Source: Pegea sp. RAD2-039 (taxonomy: Eukaryota; Chordata; Thaliacea; Salpida; Salpidae). From it: DNA of 64,000 bases. The notes below the pieces were generated by a model, which saw only the letters and a program-made list of their open reading frames with translations, ran no database searches and was not told the origin of the DNA. The stretch is from contig JAQGEQ010000058.1 of the NCBI GenBank assembly GCA_034620365.1, forward strand, positions 372,001-436,000. Direction: 5' to 3'. Shown one piece after another: positions 1 through 13,508 of this stretch. The position numbers and the translations under genes are program-made. How positions within the stretch are numbered: the first letter of the stretch is position 1; each line of letters starts with the position of its first letter.

Positions 1-1125
1 AACATAGTATCCATTTTCACAAGATTCTGGCAACTTAACTTTATCTACAAACTCACCACAGTGAAAAGTTGCTCCAGAAATTTCAGCAATTGTTAAATAC
101 TTGATAACTTTGGCTTTATGTTCTTTACTAACCAATGCACCAGTGGTTGTAGATGGTTCGTTTACTGGTCCAAGTTTCAACTTCCGAACCAACTTAACAT
201 ATCTCGTTATAAAATCATTAAATATATTTTCATGAACGAATATTCGACTTGTACAAAGACAAATTTCACCTTGATTAGCAAAAGCTGATTTCACAAGAGT
301 GTTTAAGTGTTTATCAAGATCAGTATCTTCAAACACTACAGCAGCATTTTTCCCGCCAAGTTCTAGTGAAAGTTTCTTACAGTAATTTGCAGCAGTTTTA
401 ATTATATGTTTTCCAACTAATGTACTTCCTGTGAATGAAATAAGTGAAACTTTAGGATGTGAAACCAATGCTTCACCAGCTATATGTCCATAGCCAAACA
501 CAATATTCACAACTCCAGGTGGTAACCCTGCTTCTTGTAAAATTTCACATAACTTCCAAGCGGTTACACTGGTAACTTCTGATGGTTTAGCTACACACGT
601 GTTTCCAAATGCTATTGCAGGAGCTATTTTCCAAGTTAGCAAGTACAAAGGAAGGTTCCAAGGACATATAAGACCTGCAACTCCAACAGGCATACATTGA
701 ACATAGTTCAAAGCATTTCCAGAAGCAACGGGTAAGTCATGAAGTGTTGTACAGATGTCTGTATTATGGATAATAGCAGTTGCAAAAAATCGAAAGTTAT
801 AAACTGCTCTAGGAATATCAATATTCTTAGCTAATGAAAAAGGTTTTCCTTGGTCTTCTGCTTCTAATTCTGCAAACTCATCAATTCTTGATTCAAGAAT
901 ATCAGCAATTTTCATCATAATTTGAGATCTGTACGTAGGACTAGACTCAGACCAAGACACAAATGCAGACTCTGCTCTTTCAACTGCTTCATCTACATCT
1001 GTTCTATCACTATCAGGAACTAAAGCATGCAGATTACCTGTAGAAGGGTTGAAACTATTGATATGCTTGCTTGAATTTACATCTACAAATTCTCCACCTA
1101 TAAAATTTCTAAGTTGTAATACCAT
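1..1125 (-). CDS. ALDH8A1: ALDH8A1-type 2-aminomuconic semialdehyde dehydrogenase, 5' part
   Basis: This is an NAD-dependent aldehyde dehydrogenase of the ALDH8A1 type. The family oxidises 2-aminomuconic semialdehyde in the kynurenine branch of tryptophan breakdown and is cytosolic. The reading frame runs from the ATG at 1125-1123 to the window edge, giving 375 codons of an expected ~490, so the C-terminal part lies outside. Visible family motifs are PWNLPLYLLTWKIAPA in the Rossmann region, FTGST, LELGGKN carrying the general-base Glu near residue 254, and QGEIC with the nucleophilic Cys near residue 289, followed by LCTSRIF. Similarity to vertebrate ALDH8A1 is high throughout, which separates it from the ALDH1/2 and ALDH9 types. 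It is odd that the whole stretch has no intron while neighbouring genes are split roughly every 100-200 bp. FTCD follows upstream on the same strand. The family call is secure from recalled family sequence; substrate use is inferred. Confidence 0.93.
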   Translation of the reverse strand, partial: MVLQLRNFIGGEFVDVNSSKHINSFNPSTGNLHALVPDSDRTDVDEAVERAESAFVSWSESSPTYRSQIMMKIADILESRIDEFAELEAEDQGKPFSLAKNIDIPRAVYNFRFFATAIIHNTDICTTLHDLPVASGNALNYVQCMPVGVAGLICPWNLPLYLLTWKIAPAIAFGNTCVAKPSEVTSVTAWKLCEILQEAGLPPGVVNIVFGYGHIAGEALVSHPKVSLISFTGSTLVGKHIIKTAANYCKKLSLELGGKNAAVVFEDTDLDKHLNTLVKSAFANQGEICLCTSRIFVHENIFNDFITRYVKLVRKLKLGPVNEPSTTTGALVSKEHKAKVIKYLTIAEISGATFHCGEFVDKVKLPESCENGYYV

Positions 1126-3670
1126 GGTTGACTTAAAAAATCTTTTTTAAACTAAAAAACAATAAAATCAAGATTGTAGAATTCTCAAAACTCAATGTAT
1201 ATAACAAGCAAAAAATACACAAAAGTGTTGTTGTGTTATAAAACCCTTAACTGAAGTTTTGTTTATATAATAAATACTTCAATTTATAACTGTTGTAAAA
1301 TCTGTGTGACATTTAATTATTCATTATTTAATTGAAATTTGACTTATAATAATGAAACAACAAAATTTCTCACTTACAGATCAACATATCAATTAATATT
1401 TGCATTAAAATTTAATGACAACTTTCAAAGTTGAGTTATATGTTTCAATGATTTAAAAAAAAACTTGTATAAAGATGAATAAAGTTTTCTATTTATGTAC
1501 AACATAAATAAAATCATATTTATAAAAGTTAAAAAAGCTAGCTTTCTGCAAAAAATAATTTTCATTGCAGATTTTTAGAAAAAAAAAACATACTATATAT
1601 TCAATGTCAAAAATAAACAAATAATGCCAAAAATGGCTTAAACTTTATACGAAACTAAAATTCATAAAATATAGACATACAATTTTATATGTTTTATCAA
1701 TATAATCTTCAATTTTTTAAAGTATTATATACCAAATTTTTAAACAAACTACTTTTATAAAGTATCATAGTCATTAGACACTTATTTATACTGTAAAATA
1801 TTAAACCAATGAATAAACAGATAAGTTACTTGAATGAAAGTAAAATGTTAAGATATATAATCTTTTGGTTGAGATTGTAGGCCAAAGTTGAAATGGAAGA
1901 AAATTTACAGCCATACTTCTTGCCTACATGTACCAAGGCTTTAATTGTAGTAGAAAGCAGAATACATTGAACTATCTCCCACAACTTAAATCCGTTATTT
2001 CGGTGACATGAACAAACGACCTGAGATAGTGAGATGAAACTCAACGAATTGTGGAGTTTTTTTCGAGTTTAGTCTTATAATAATAAAGTAAAATATACTA
2101 TTGATAAGAATTGCATAAAAATGTTGCCAAGAAATGATACCAGCAGTATTACAATCCTAGTATTAGAAGAATGACTTATAATTATATTTATTATAAATCA
2201 CATTTAGTAAATCACAAAGTGAAAAACTATTTCAAAAAAGTTTTAGTACATTTATATTTCATTTATTTCTTATTGAGTTGCTTGTAATAGTACTCAAATA
2301 TTTGAGTGAATCAAAATAAATTTGTAAATCATTGAAACATCAAATCTTTCAAATGTAGATAAAATTATATTTGTTATCATTAAACTCAAATGAGGTTAAG
2401 ATAATTTTATCTATTCTTTTATAAGTTGCTTAAAAAAAAAAGTTTATCAGTTTTTTGAAGTATATTGGTTTTTGTAAACTTTTAAAACTTTATTGTATCT
2501 AAATACTTCTCACAAATTATTATCTATCTTAAATCAACTCTTAAATTAAAGCTTTAAATCGATATTAAAGTTATACCTTCGAAATGTAGTATTAATAGCC
2601 ATTATTTTTTACTAGTTTTCAAGTATAAATCTTTGTTGTTTAAGTAAGAATATAATTAACAGTCTCAAATAAATTTATATAGATTTTATATTTTATTACT
2701 TAAAACAAGTTACAATCAAAATTAACAAAATCGTAACCTAACTAAGTACTAATCACAAACTTATTACTGTTAAAGTAATCTTCAAAAATTAAGAAATTTA
2801 ATAAATAACAAAGAAGTTTTCAAATTACAACAAACGAAATATTAGATTAAAGGGAGATATTTAGACAAAAAATCTTGTAACAAAATATTTTGATTACTGT
2901 AGCTTCCTAAAGCTACAATAATTCTAAAATTTTTGATAAATTACTGATTGAAACTTGTTACGGCGTTGTTAATTAGAGCAAACTAATAATTAAAGTTGTA
3001 ACCAACTTTAAACTTTTTAATAAGATTTTCAAAATGAGTAAAAATCATTCCAATACAAGATTTGTAGTTTTTACAAAAGCAAAAATAAATATCCTGATGA
3101 ATATTAATTTTTTAGCATTCAAAATTTCTTAATAATGATTAGAGAATTAACCATCATATAATAGTAAAAGATCAATTTAGATATTAGATAAAAAATATTA
3201 GGTAGCTATTAAAAGTAGTTATTTGTATGAAATAGACTTTGAATATTCTATAGGTCACAAAAGTTATCAATTTTTACCAAATTATAAGATTTTTAAATAT
3301 AGATTTATATATTAGTAGTAATTCAACTAATCTAATCACTTTTAATAAATGCAAATAATGTTGTATAAGCTTTAAACTATAAAGTTTATTCAAAATCTAT
3401 ATCTTTTTACTGCAGTGTTGAAGTAAGTTGTAATTATAAATTTGTCTTTTTTGCTACAGTCAGTTAATTGTACGACCAAAATGTTTCTCATCTATTGCTA
3501 CGATACATGTTGCTAAAAAAGCTGACTGCTTCGAAACACATTTTGAATGATTTTTAAATGTAGAAAATTTAATTTATTTTACTATAATAATTAATAGGGG
3601 CCAGCTTCAGCCAAGAACGACCATGCGGTATAATGATTATGCTATGATTTAATATATTATTATTAGTAAT
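1126..3670. other. Intergenic, AT-rich, no gene seen
   Basis: This stretch separates the ALDH8A1 start from the FTCD stop. It is very AT-rich on both strands. Short open frames such as 1826-2044 (-) resemble no family and have no splice context. A perfect small hairpin with an 8-bp stem and 4-nt loop lies at 2898-2917. A TTTATT at 3573-3578 (AATAAA on the minus strand) is a possible FTCD polyadenylation signal about 100 bp past its stop. Confidence 0.6.
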
Positions 3671-6600
3671 TCAAGCCTTGATTCGATCAGTTGCAATTTC
3701 TAAAATCTCTTTCAAATATGACTCAGCAGTTTGTAAATCCTTTTCAGCTTCTTCAGCAATCTGAAATGATATAAATGTCAATTTATTTAGTTGTGGTATG
3801 AGCATCTTGCCTTAGTTCGAAGCTCTTCATCTTCTACTTCAGATAAATTGATTCGAATATTTTGATAAGCTCCCCAAACCCCAGTATGAATACATTTTGC
3901 TCCAACCTGCGAAATTTGGAAACTTATGTAGCTTATTGATAACTAGTTGATTGATTACTTGTATATCTGAAATACAATTGATGTTGCCATGGAGGGCAAT
4001 CTCTTTTAAGGCTTCCCATGCTGAATTTCCTATCTTCATCGTCTTTTTAGGACATGAAATAGCAAATAAAATACCCTTCTCCTTAGCAGCAGTCTTTCTG
4101 CAAAAAATAATTCAACAGTTGCTTTCACTATAAATTGTATCAATCTAGTTATTTGTAAGTTTTGAAATAACTTTACTTTTGAAATCTGAATTTTTTCAAT
4201 TCTTGAATCAAGCTTAATTGCTTTAGAAAAGTTCATATTGTATAAATAAAGAAGAAATATCCTTTGAGGTTTGAAAGTAGAGTAATAAAAGAAAAGTAAA
4301 TATATGTGATACGCCATAAGAAATCACGCTTTTTACTTTTTAGTAGTCATGCTGTCACTAACTAAACCATTGCAAAAGAAACATCCGGCCTTATGAAGGC
4401 TTCAATTAATTATTTTAAAACTTATTAAAGTAGGTTGTAAGATCATATATTAAATGTTTGAATAGTTAATTATTATAAATTAGGCTTCAAAACTTACAGT
4501 TGTTTTTCTTCTTCAGTGCCTTGGGGCATTTTTAAAGCTTTAAAAAAAGCATTAAACGCTTCAGTATCTTTATCAATAAGTGTAATCAGTTTCATGGTAA
4601 CATCATAAACAATTGGAAGATTTTTTCTCATCACTTCTTCAATACCTTCCCATTTCTTTTTACCATAACTCAACTGTCCAACCATACAGCCTAAAGCAGT
4701 CCCCTGTACACCATGAAGCTTTAGGTTTAATATTTCTAATATAAACTAACCATCGCAGCAGTAGTAGCTGATACAGAACCACCTCCAGGTGCTTCGCTTC
4801 TCTTGGCAATCTCTTTGATGAAACAACTCACAGAAAGAGATGAGATTGGAGATGTAAATTTATCATCTTTGATCGCATATCTGTGAAACAAAATGCTTTT
4901 TAAATTTTTTTGTTTAACTTAAATATTTGCATTTTGTAAAAATTGTTTAAGCCATAGATATTATTTTGTTGATTGTGTATCAATTTCAAGATGTTTTGTT
5001 TAAAAAAGATACTTTATCTAAAACAAATAAATAGTCATGGTGATAAATAAGATTTAAATTCCCATTAAATGTTTGATATTAAACCGAAAGATGCCAATTC
5101 CCAAATTTAGTTAAGTATCTTTAGGTTTCTTTAAATTGTTCTCACTCTATAATTCTAGTATTTGGATCGAACTGCTTTAAGAAATCGAGTCCTAGTATGC
5201 TACGAACAAGTCCAATCTTTGATTCCTCTTCTAAGATCATTAAGTTGTCTCTTTTTATGTAAAAGTCAGCTGCATCAAGAAGCACCTGAAGAGGAACCAT
5301 TCCAACAATTTCTGATCCAACAACAGGTAAACTGTACAGCTGTAAGAAACAAGTGCATCAAATCAACATCACAACAATAAAATTTAATTATTTATTGTTA
5401 GAAGAAATCCTTGCTCCGCTATTTTCTATAATTTGACAATATCTTCACCTTTGCATCACTAACTACTTCTTCAAACACTTGATGTAGTTTTGTAACATCT
5501 GTATCTTGAATATTAGTTGAAACTTGAGAAATCTTTCTTTCTTCTAGATACCACCCAATTCCTTGAACTTTTTTTAAACGTCCAGGCTAAACGGAACAAA
5601 ATTCAAAACCCAAGAATTCTAGTCAAAACTTTGTAATTAGAATTTAAAGAACATTTTCTTGTTTGAGGTTTGCACCTAACTTCACGAAAAAAAACTCTTT
5701 GAATAAAACTCACGTTGCTTTTGCCACGCCCTTTTTCGCGAATATTAAACGCTATTTTAGTTGCTTGTTCTTTTGTACTGATCAAATTCACGTTATAAGC
5801 AATTAAAAATTTTCTAGCGCCAACAGCTGTAGCACCCCATCTTCTAACAAATTTCCTTTCCCCATAATCCGGTACCCAATCTTCCTCCTTTATATATTTC
5901 AGAGTTAATTGATAGTTTGCTACATGTTATGTTGTTACTTGTAGTTTTTGTTCAAGTTTTTCATATTCACCCGCGCGAATTGTTGATAGAAGCTGCCGAT
6001 TCTCGCATCGAGCCGCTGCTCCGTATAAATAGACTAGAAATAGATAATCAAACTTAAAACTGAAATCAATCTCAAATTAAAAATATTTTAAAAAATTTAA
6101 AACCAGGAATATTTAATTGATCAGCTAGACGAGATGCAAATTGATTTGCAATCTGCACACAGTCTTCCATAGTAGCCTCGCGGATAGGGATAAAGGGACA
6201 AACATCCATCGCTCCAAAGCGGGGATGCTCGCCTACAAAATAACACTTTTAAGAATTCAACGAATAAAAATCTTTGAAATTATTTTGAAAATGAACTAAA
6301 CTTTCAACTGACCAGAGTGCAGAGACATATCAATAAGATCAAAAGCAGTTTTTGCAGCATTTAAAGCTCCTTCTATAATACATCGTTCGTCTCCCACGAA
6401 TGTATACACAGTTCTATTTGTGGATTTTCCAGGATCAACATCCAACAAGCTACATCCAGGTGTGGATGTTATGCTTTTTGAAATTGCATCGATGATCTGA
6501 AGGTCAAGTAAAACGACAGATTTATTTTTGGGAACAAAAATGTTGATTTTTCAGTAATTTCATTTTTTTTCAAAAGAAAATGTTGCTGTCTGATTTGAAC

Positions 6601-6881
6601 AGATTTGAATTTAAAAAAATGCAGCAAATAGCTTTAAGCATTTGAGAAAAATGCTGAAACTACAAAGTTTATATTAGAACTACGAGACTGTTGTTTGTCG
6701 ATGTTTCATTTAACTGTTTGAACTGTAAACTTTGTTATGTTAGTCTTTGTTTTGACAAGTTAAAATCATTAAACAATATCACAAAAAATGGAAATTATTT
6801 TTAGTGTTTTTTAGTTATTTCTAGTACCTTTTCATTTCTACCTTCTGAGAAGTTTGGGACACATTCTATTAATTTTCCCAT
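3671..6881 (-). CDS. FTCD: Formimidoyltransferase-cyclodeaminase, complete, 12 exons
   Basis: This bifunctional enzyme of histidine catabolism transfers the formimino group from formiminoglutamate to tetrahydrofolate and then cyclodeaminates the product. Exons in order are 6828-6881, 6313-6496, 6104-6232, 5939-6033, 5714-5887, 5449-5586, 5146-5339, 4751-4880, 4498-4703, 3959-4097, 3811-3906 and 3671-3760. They total 1629 nt or 542 residues, against 541 in human, and the phase closes exactly. The N-terminus reads [34 protein letters not shown] places the conserved His at residue 82, as in the mammalian enzyme. The cyclodeaminase half begins near residue 330 and contains [15 protein letters not shown] and a conserved [10 protein letters not shown] helix. 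The last intron uses a GC donor. The fifth exon's acceptor could shift by one codon (5887 or 5884). The protein is usually cytosolic and octameric. The family call is secure. Confidence 0.96.
3761..3810 (-). other. GC-AG intron, last intron of FTCD
   Basis: Between the exon ending in AAG at 3811 and the exon beginning with ATTGCTG at 3760, the intron starts GCAAGATG and ends TTTCAG. No GT donor nearby keeps the frame. AAG/GCAAG matches the usual GC-donor context, and both flanking exons encode conserved FTCD sequence. Confidence 0.85.
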
Positions 6882-8970
6882 CGCAAAAAGTCTCACGAAA
6901 TCTAATGTTTACTATTAAGTGTTTTAAAAGAAAAAAATCGATCAGTAAATAAGCTTTATGATCAAAAAGTTTCTTATAATTATCAGTATTTTAATAAAGA
7001 ATGTACAAAACCATATACAAACAAAAACCATTTTCGTACAAATGACGTTTTTGCTAGTTATTAAATATTACAAATAAGATTAAAGAAATAAGTTAGTTTT
7101 TAGAGCCGATATAAACTTCCTGCAAACAATTTTAGATGCAAAAAAGTTGTTTGAAACTTACATAAGTTGTTTAGTAGCTTTTCAGTATAAAATTTTAAAC
7201 AACAACTTTTCATGAAAACTGTTAAATATCAAAAAAAATCAAACAAATAAACTAAAAATCATAGAAATGGCTAATTTGAAACGCTATCGCCATTAACATA
7301 CACAGCATTAAAAATTTGTTTTCTTAGCTGCATAAAACGTTGAACGCTGCAAGGCAATTAATTTTTATTGGTTTTTGAAAATAGGCGTTAACTTTAACCA
7401 ACTATCTCTGTTACAAACAGACTAAAACATGCAATAAATGTTATAATCAGAAACGAAATGTTGTAATTTGACAAGAAATACAATGATTAAGGAAATGTTT
7501 ACTACAGTTTAAAATGCAAGCACGTCATGCATCGATATAAAAAGAAACTTTAATAAATTTTATTACTTGATATTTGAAATCAATTTAAAATACTTTTCTT
7601 TTAACACAGGTTTGAAAAATAACTTTTTTTACTGATATGCTATGTAAAAGTGAACCTTGTTGAAATCACGTAAAAATTTATTTTATTCTATTATTGTATT
7701 TAAAATAAATTTTAAATGTCAAATAATTTTACAGAAACTAATGCAAAATTTATCAAGTTTTGTTAATAATATTTTTAATAAAACTACTGATTAGCTTATA
7801 CTAAAGGCAGAAAAAATTTAATTCTTTTCAACAAAAATAAACTACTATTCGCTTCTTTTAAAATATCTGCTGTGATTGCAAGGACAGATGTATCTTTAGA
7901 CGAGAAATAATCGCATTAAACCCTAAACCATATAAATAATAATTCTTAAACATTTTATTCCTATAATTCTAGAGCTATAATTTTTAAACTAATATTTTAA
8001 AAACATCATTCTGAATTATTTTGAAGCTAAACTGAGTCATTAGCATTAAAAAATTAGATTTCTTAATTTAAGATTAAGTTTAATATTTCTTTTTTAATAA
8101 AAAAAAAATCTTTTAAATGATTGATATCTTTCGCTATTATTACATTTACAGCAAAGATTGATAAACGCAAATAAGGAAACTACATATTATGTGTACAAGC
8201 AAAAAAATGTCACAAATGTTCTTTGTAGATCTGATATATTAAGTTAAGTAATGTGATGACCTTTTATTCTGATTTAATGTTAAATCTGATATAATAATAT
8301 TAATATCAAAATTATAAAATTGATCTGAATTCAACTTGATTTTAATTGTAAAAGTCAAACTAAAACTATAGATTAATGTGATGTCTACATCGTTTTATCT
8401 TATTTATTTATTACAATAAATGCAAAGGAGAGCACCTCTCGCTAACACACATTCTCATAAATAACATCTATTAAGTTAAAAATACAGAAAGCAAAAGATG
8501 TAACACATGGAAGTAACACTTATAGTTTAGAAAATTTGTTTTAAATCCGAAAAAATTATGAACCAAAATATATGTTAATATATATGTATAATGCATAATT
8601 ATACAGAATGAAAGTTATGAAATATTTTCTGAAATGAAATAGCGTGATGATGTAGAAAACATTTGACAAAATATAATTTAATATAACTGGTTAATGTTAT
8701 CCGTACTTTAAAAATCATTTTTGACTAATCATTTTACTTATGAGCTTGACAAATTTTTTTATTAATAATCTCAAAATATACTTGCATTAATTTATAGTTC
8801 AAATCAAAGAATATGTTTTAAAGAAAATAAAGAAAAGAGTTTTATACTTTAAAGTATAACTATTTCTGCAACATTTTGAAAAAAGTCAATTTGTTAAACT
8901 TTATTTCGGATTTTGATTGTTTACAATTCATATAGTTAAAGTCATATTAGTTTGTTGCTTTTGGTTTAGA
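6882..8970. other. Divergent intergenic region FTCD/WASHC1
   Basis: This 2.1-kb AT-rich spacer lies between the start codons of FTCD (-) and WASHC1 (+), so it should hold both promoters. I see no recognisable promoter element. A LINE-tail-like repeat sits at 8399-8457. No coding exon is supported. Confidence 0.6.
8399..8457 (+). repeat. Short copy of a dispersed repeat (LINE 3' end)
   Basis: This 59-bp segment matches, in opposite orientation, 61751-61821. Two blocks of 23 and 29 identical bases are interrupted by a stretch that is shorter here. The 61.8-kb copy lies about 230 bp past a CR1-like reverse-transcriptase C-terminal remnant on the same strand, so both are best read as LINE 3'-untranslated ends. 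I see no coding remnant upstream of this copy. Confidence 0.7.
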
Positions 8971-10839
8971 ATGGCTTGTAATGAAAAATATAATTTGACG
9001 TTAATCCCTAATGGATTGAGAAAATGTGAGACAATTTATCATTACATTGATGCTTTTTCTCATTTAGAAAATGTATCTCAAGACATTTTGAAAAGGTAAA
9101 TAAATATTCTTTTATCTTTGTCATTCGTAAAATTATTTATGCAGTAATTTTTAGAACTATTTTTTAAATCTTTCTTACTAGTTAGAATATTTTTTTTCAG
9201 ATTATTTAAAATAAGATTTGATTTTTTTAAATGATGATAATTTGCTTTTATCAAAGCTTATATTTCTTAGTAATTAAATACATTTATTTTTTACTAATAA
9301 TTTTTTTTAGAATTTCAAATAGAACCAAAGAAAACTTTGAACATTTAGCTAAACTACAAAATAGAATCCAATTGGCAGAAGCAAAAATAAATCATTTAAA
9401 AGGAAGCAAACAAGCTATTCAAGTATTTTCTGCTGCAAAATACCCTGCTCCTACTAATCTAAATGATTATAAATCAATATTTGAAGGTAAAACTGATGTT
9501 TTGTTTACTTTAAACATAATCAAGGAAATTTATATAAAACATTTTTAGTTTTTTATAATCTTTTTTTATTAATTTTTTTACAGATATTGAACTATCATTA
9601 CAACAAGTAAATCATAAATATCATAAAATAAAATCTTCTGCAAATGCTTTTAGTGAAGAAAGTTTAAAAGAAAAGAAACAATTTTATCAAGTTCAGAAAA
9701 CTTCTATTTTCTTCCAAAATTTATCGTCTTTATTTTTAGGTTCCACAAAATGATTTGAGATCTTTAGCTGAAGTAGATGATAGTGAAGGTTTAGGAGGTC
9801 TTCCTGAGAATTGTGATTCAGTCAGTTCTCTTCTACTTTTTAACACAATGGAAAATCCGTAAATCTCTCTGTCATCATCAAATTTTTTTTACTAAATCCT
9901 CAGTCTTCAGATACAAGAAATATTCGATTTTTGATCCACTAGGGGGAGCTACAAAGACTCGCGAGACACAACAAGAGCAAGATGAATCAATTGGAGAGGC
10001 CCCTTCATCAATACTAAATCCTGAAGCTATGAATGAAAGAGTCGCTGACAACTTCTTTTATATCCCAGATCTAGGAGATGTTCCTGAAATTGATGTCCCA
10101 ACAGATCTTCCTAATCTTGAAGGTAAAGACACAAATTTCTTCATCTTTTTCTGATCCCTCTTCTTAGGAGTGGCTGCTGATCTCAACTTCATCTCGGATC
10201 TTAACGAAGGGATTGCTCCATCTCTTCTCAACATGACTTCACTTCCTGATCTTCCTGCTGTCGAAGCTCCTGAACCTGATCTTCCTCAGATTGAGAGCAA
10301 AGAAGCTCCTCCACCTCCTCCTGTTGACATTCCAGCTCCTCCATCAATCCCCCCTCCTCCATCAATTCCTCCTCCACCTCCTGTTGATATCCCAGCTCCT
10401 CCTAGCATCCCTGCTCCACCTCCAGTCAAGCCATCTAGTGTCCCAGTTGAAGCTTCAGCTGGTTCAGCCCGATCTGATCTTCTGGCATCGATCCGAAACG
10501 CGGGAGGAATCGGGAAGGCAAAGTTAAAGAGCAGTAAAGAGCGGAGAATGGAAAAGAAGAAGGAAGCGCAGGTCGGTGATGACGTCATCCCTTCTCTTTG
10601 TCATTAACTTGATCTTGCAGATTTCTAAAGACACAAATTCTTCATCTGGAGGAGGTGATCTTATGGGGGATCTTTTTGCTAAGATCGCAATGAGAAGAAT
10701 TGGGATTTCGGGTTCAAAGCATCCAGCGGGTAACCCTAGCAACGAAGGGTCTGCTCTTGAGAAGATTTCCTCTATGATTCCTCCTCCAGCTGTTCCTACA
10801 GCATCCGTAGATGAAGATGATGATGACGATTGGGATTAA
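8971..10839 (+). CDS. WASHC1: WASH complex subunit 1, complete, 7 exons
   Basis: WASHC1 is the Arp2/3 activator of the endosomal WASH complex. It nucleates branched actin for retromer-linked sorting. Exons are 8971-9095, 9311-9486, 9584-9690, 9740-9858, 9911-10122, 10168-10571 and 10621-10839, giving 453 residues with exact phase. Family landmarks in order are [18 protein letters not shown] (N-terminal homology domain), [33 protein letters not shown], and [18 protein letters not shown] proline-rich stretch at about residues 293-335 is built from repeated DIPAPPSIP units. The C-terminal module follows, with [19 protein letters not shown], then [20 protein letters not shown], and an acidic tail ending DDDDDWD with the penultimate Trp typical of Arp2/3 activators. 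The N-terminus is about 20 residues shorter than in human; an upstream exon cannot be excluded. Intron 6 is only 49 bp and carries a TGACGTCA palindrome. Confidence 0.95.
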
Positions 10840-11080
10840 ATCTTTGTAAATGATCTTGTGATGTAAAAGCCAGCAATCTATCTGATCAAAAATCTTCTTC
10901 AAATTTCTTCTTTTTGAAATCATCAGTAAAATTTGACTTTCAAAATTGCTCAGTTTCAAATTCTTTCAAATTTCTTTAATAACTTCCGCTTTCAATTAGG
11001 TGGCTGATTTTTGTGCAAATTATTTTTACTTTTTTCTTTAAACTCTGTAAGATCTTCTTCAAAACTGTTTGCATCATAAA

Positions 11081-11086
11081 AATAAA
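11081..11086 (+). terminator. Polyadenylation signal AATAAA, WASHC1
   Basis: This is the first AATAAA downstream of the WASHC1 stop, 242 bp away. Cleavage would be expected at about 11095-11115, which meets the predicted 3' end of the convergent ARMH1 transcript. Confidence 0.55.
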
Positions 11087-11124
11087 TAGTTAAAATTATT
11101 ACCTATGTTTAATTATTAATTCTT

Positions 11125-11130
11125 TTTATT
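11125..11130 (-). terminator. Polyadenylation signal AATAAA (minus strand), ARMH1
   Basis: TTTATT on the plus strand reads AATAAA on the minus strand, 114 bp past the ARMH1 stop. It faces the WASHC1 signal at 11081-11086. Confidence 0.5.
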
Positions 11131-11243
11131 TCGATTCGGTTTTCTTGTTAAATATAAATCATTTTTCAGTTTCAAGTTTTTTTTGTAAATATTTTTATTC
11201 GAGAGAAAATTTTTCTTGAAATTCGCAACGAAAATTTGAATCT

Positions 11244-13508
<2,265 letters not shown>

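Noticed and set aside
1826..2044. 72-codon open frame on the minus strand
   Set aside because: No family resemblance, no splice context, composition like the surrounding spacer.
3461..3530. CAGTCAG and CTGACTG arms about 50-60 bp apart
   Set aside because: Seven-base arms with a long AT-rich loop are expected by chance at this scale.
4036..4317. 93-codon minus-strand open frame overlapping FTCD
   Set aside because: It reads through an intron into the FTCD exon 3959-4097; only the part after the acceptor at 4098 matches the family.
10286..10588. 100-codon minus-strand frame, Gly-rich
   Set aside because: It is the antisense shadow of the WASHC1 proline-rich exon.
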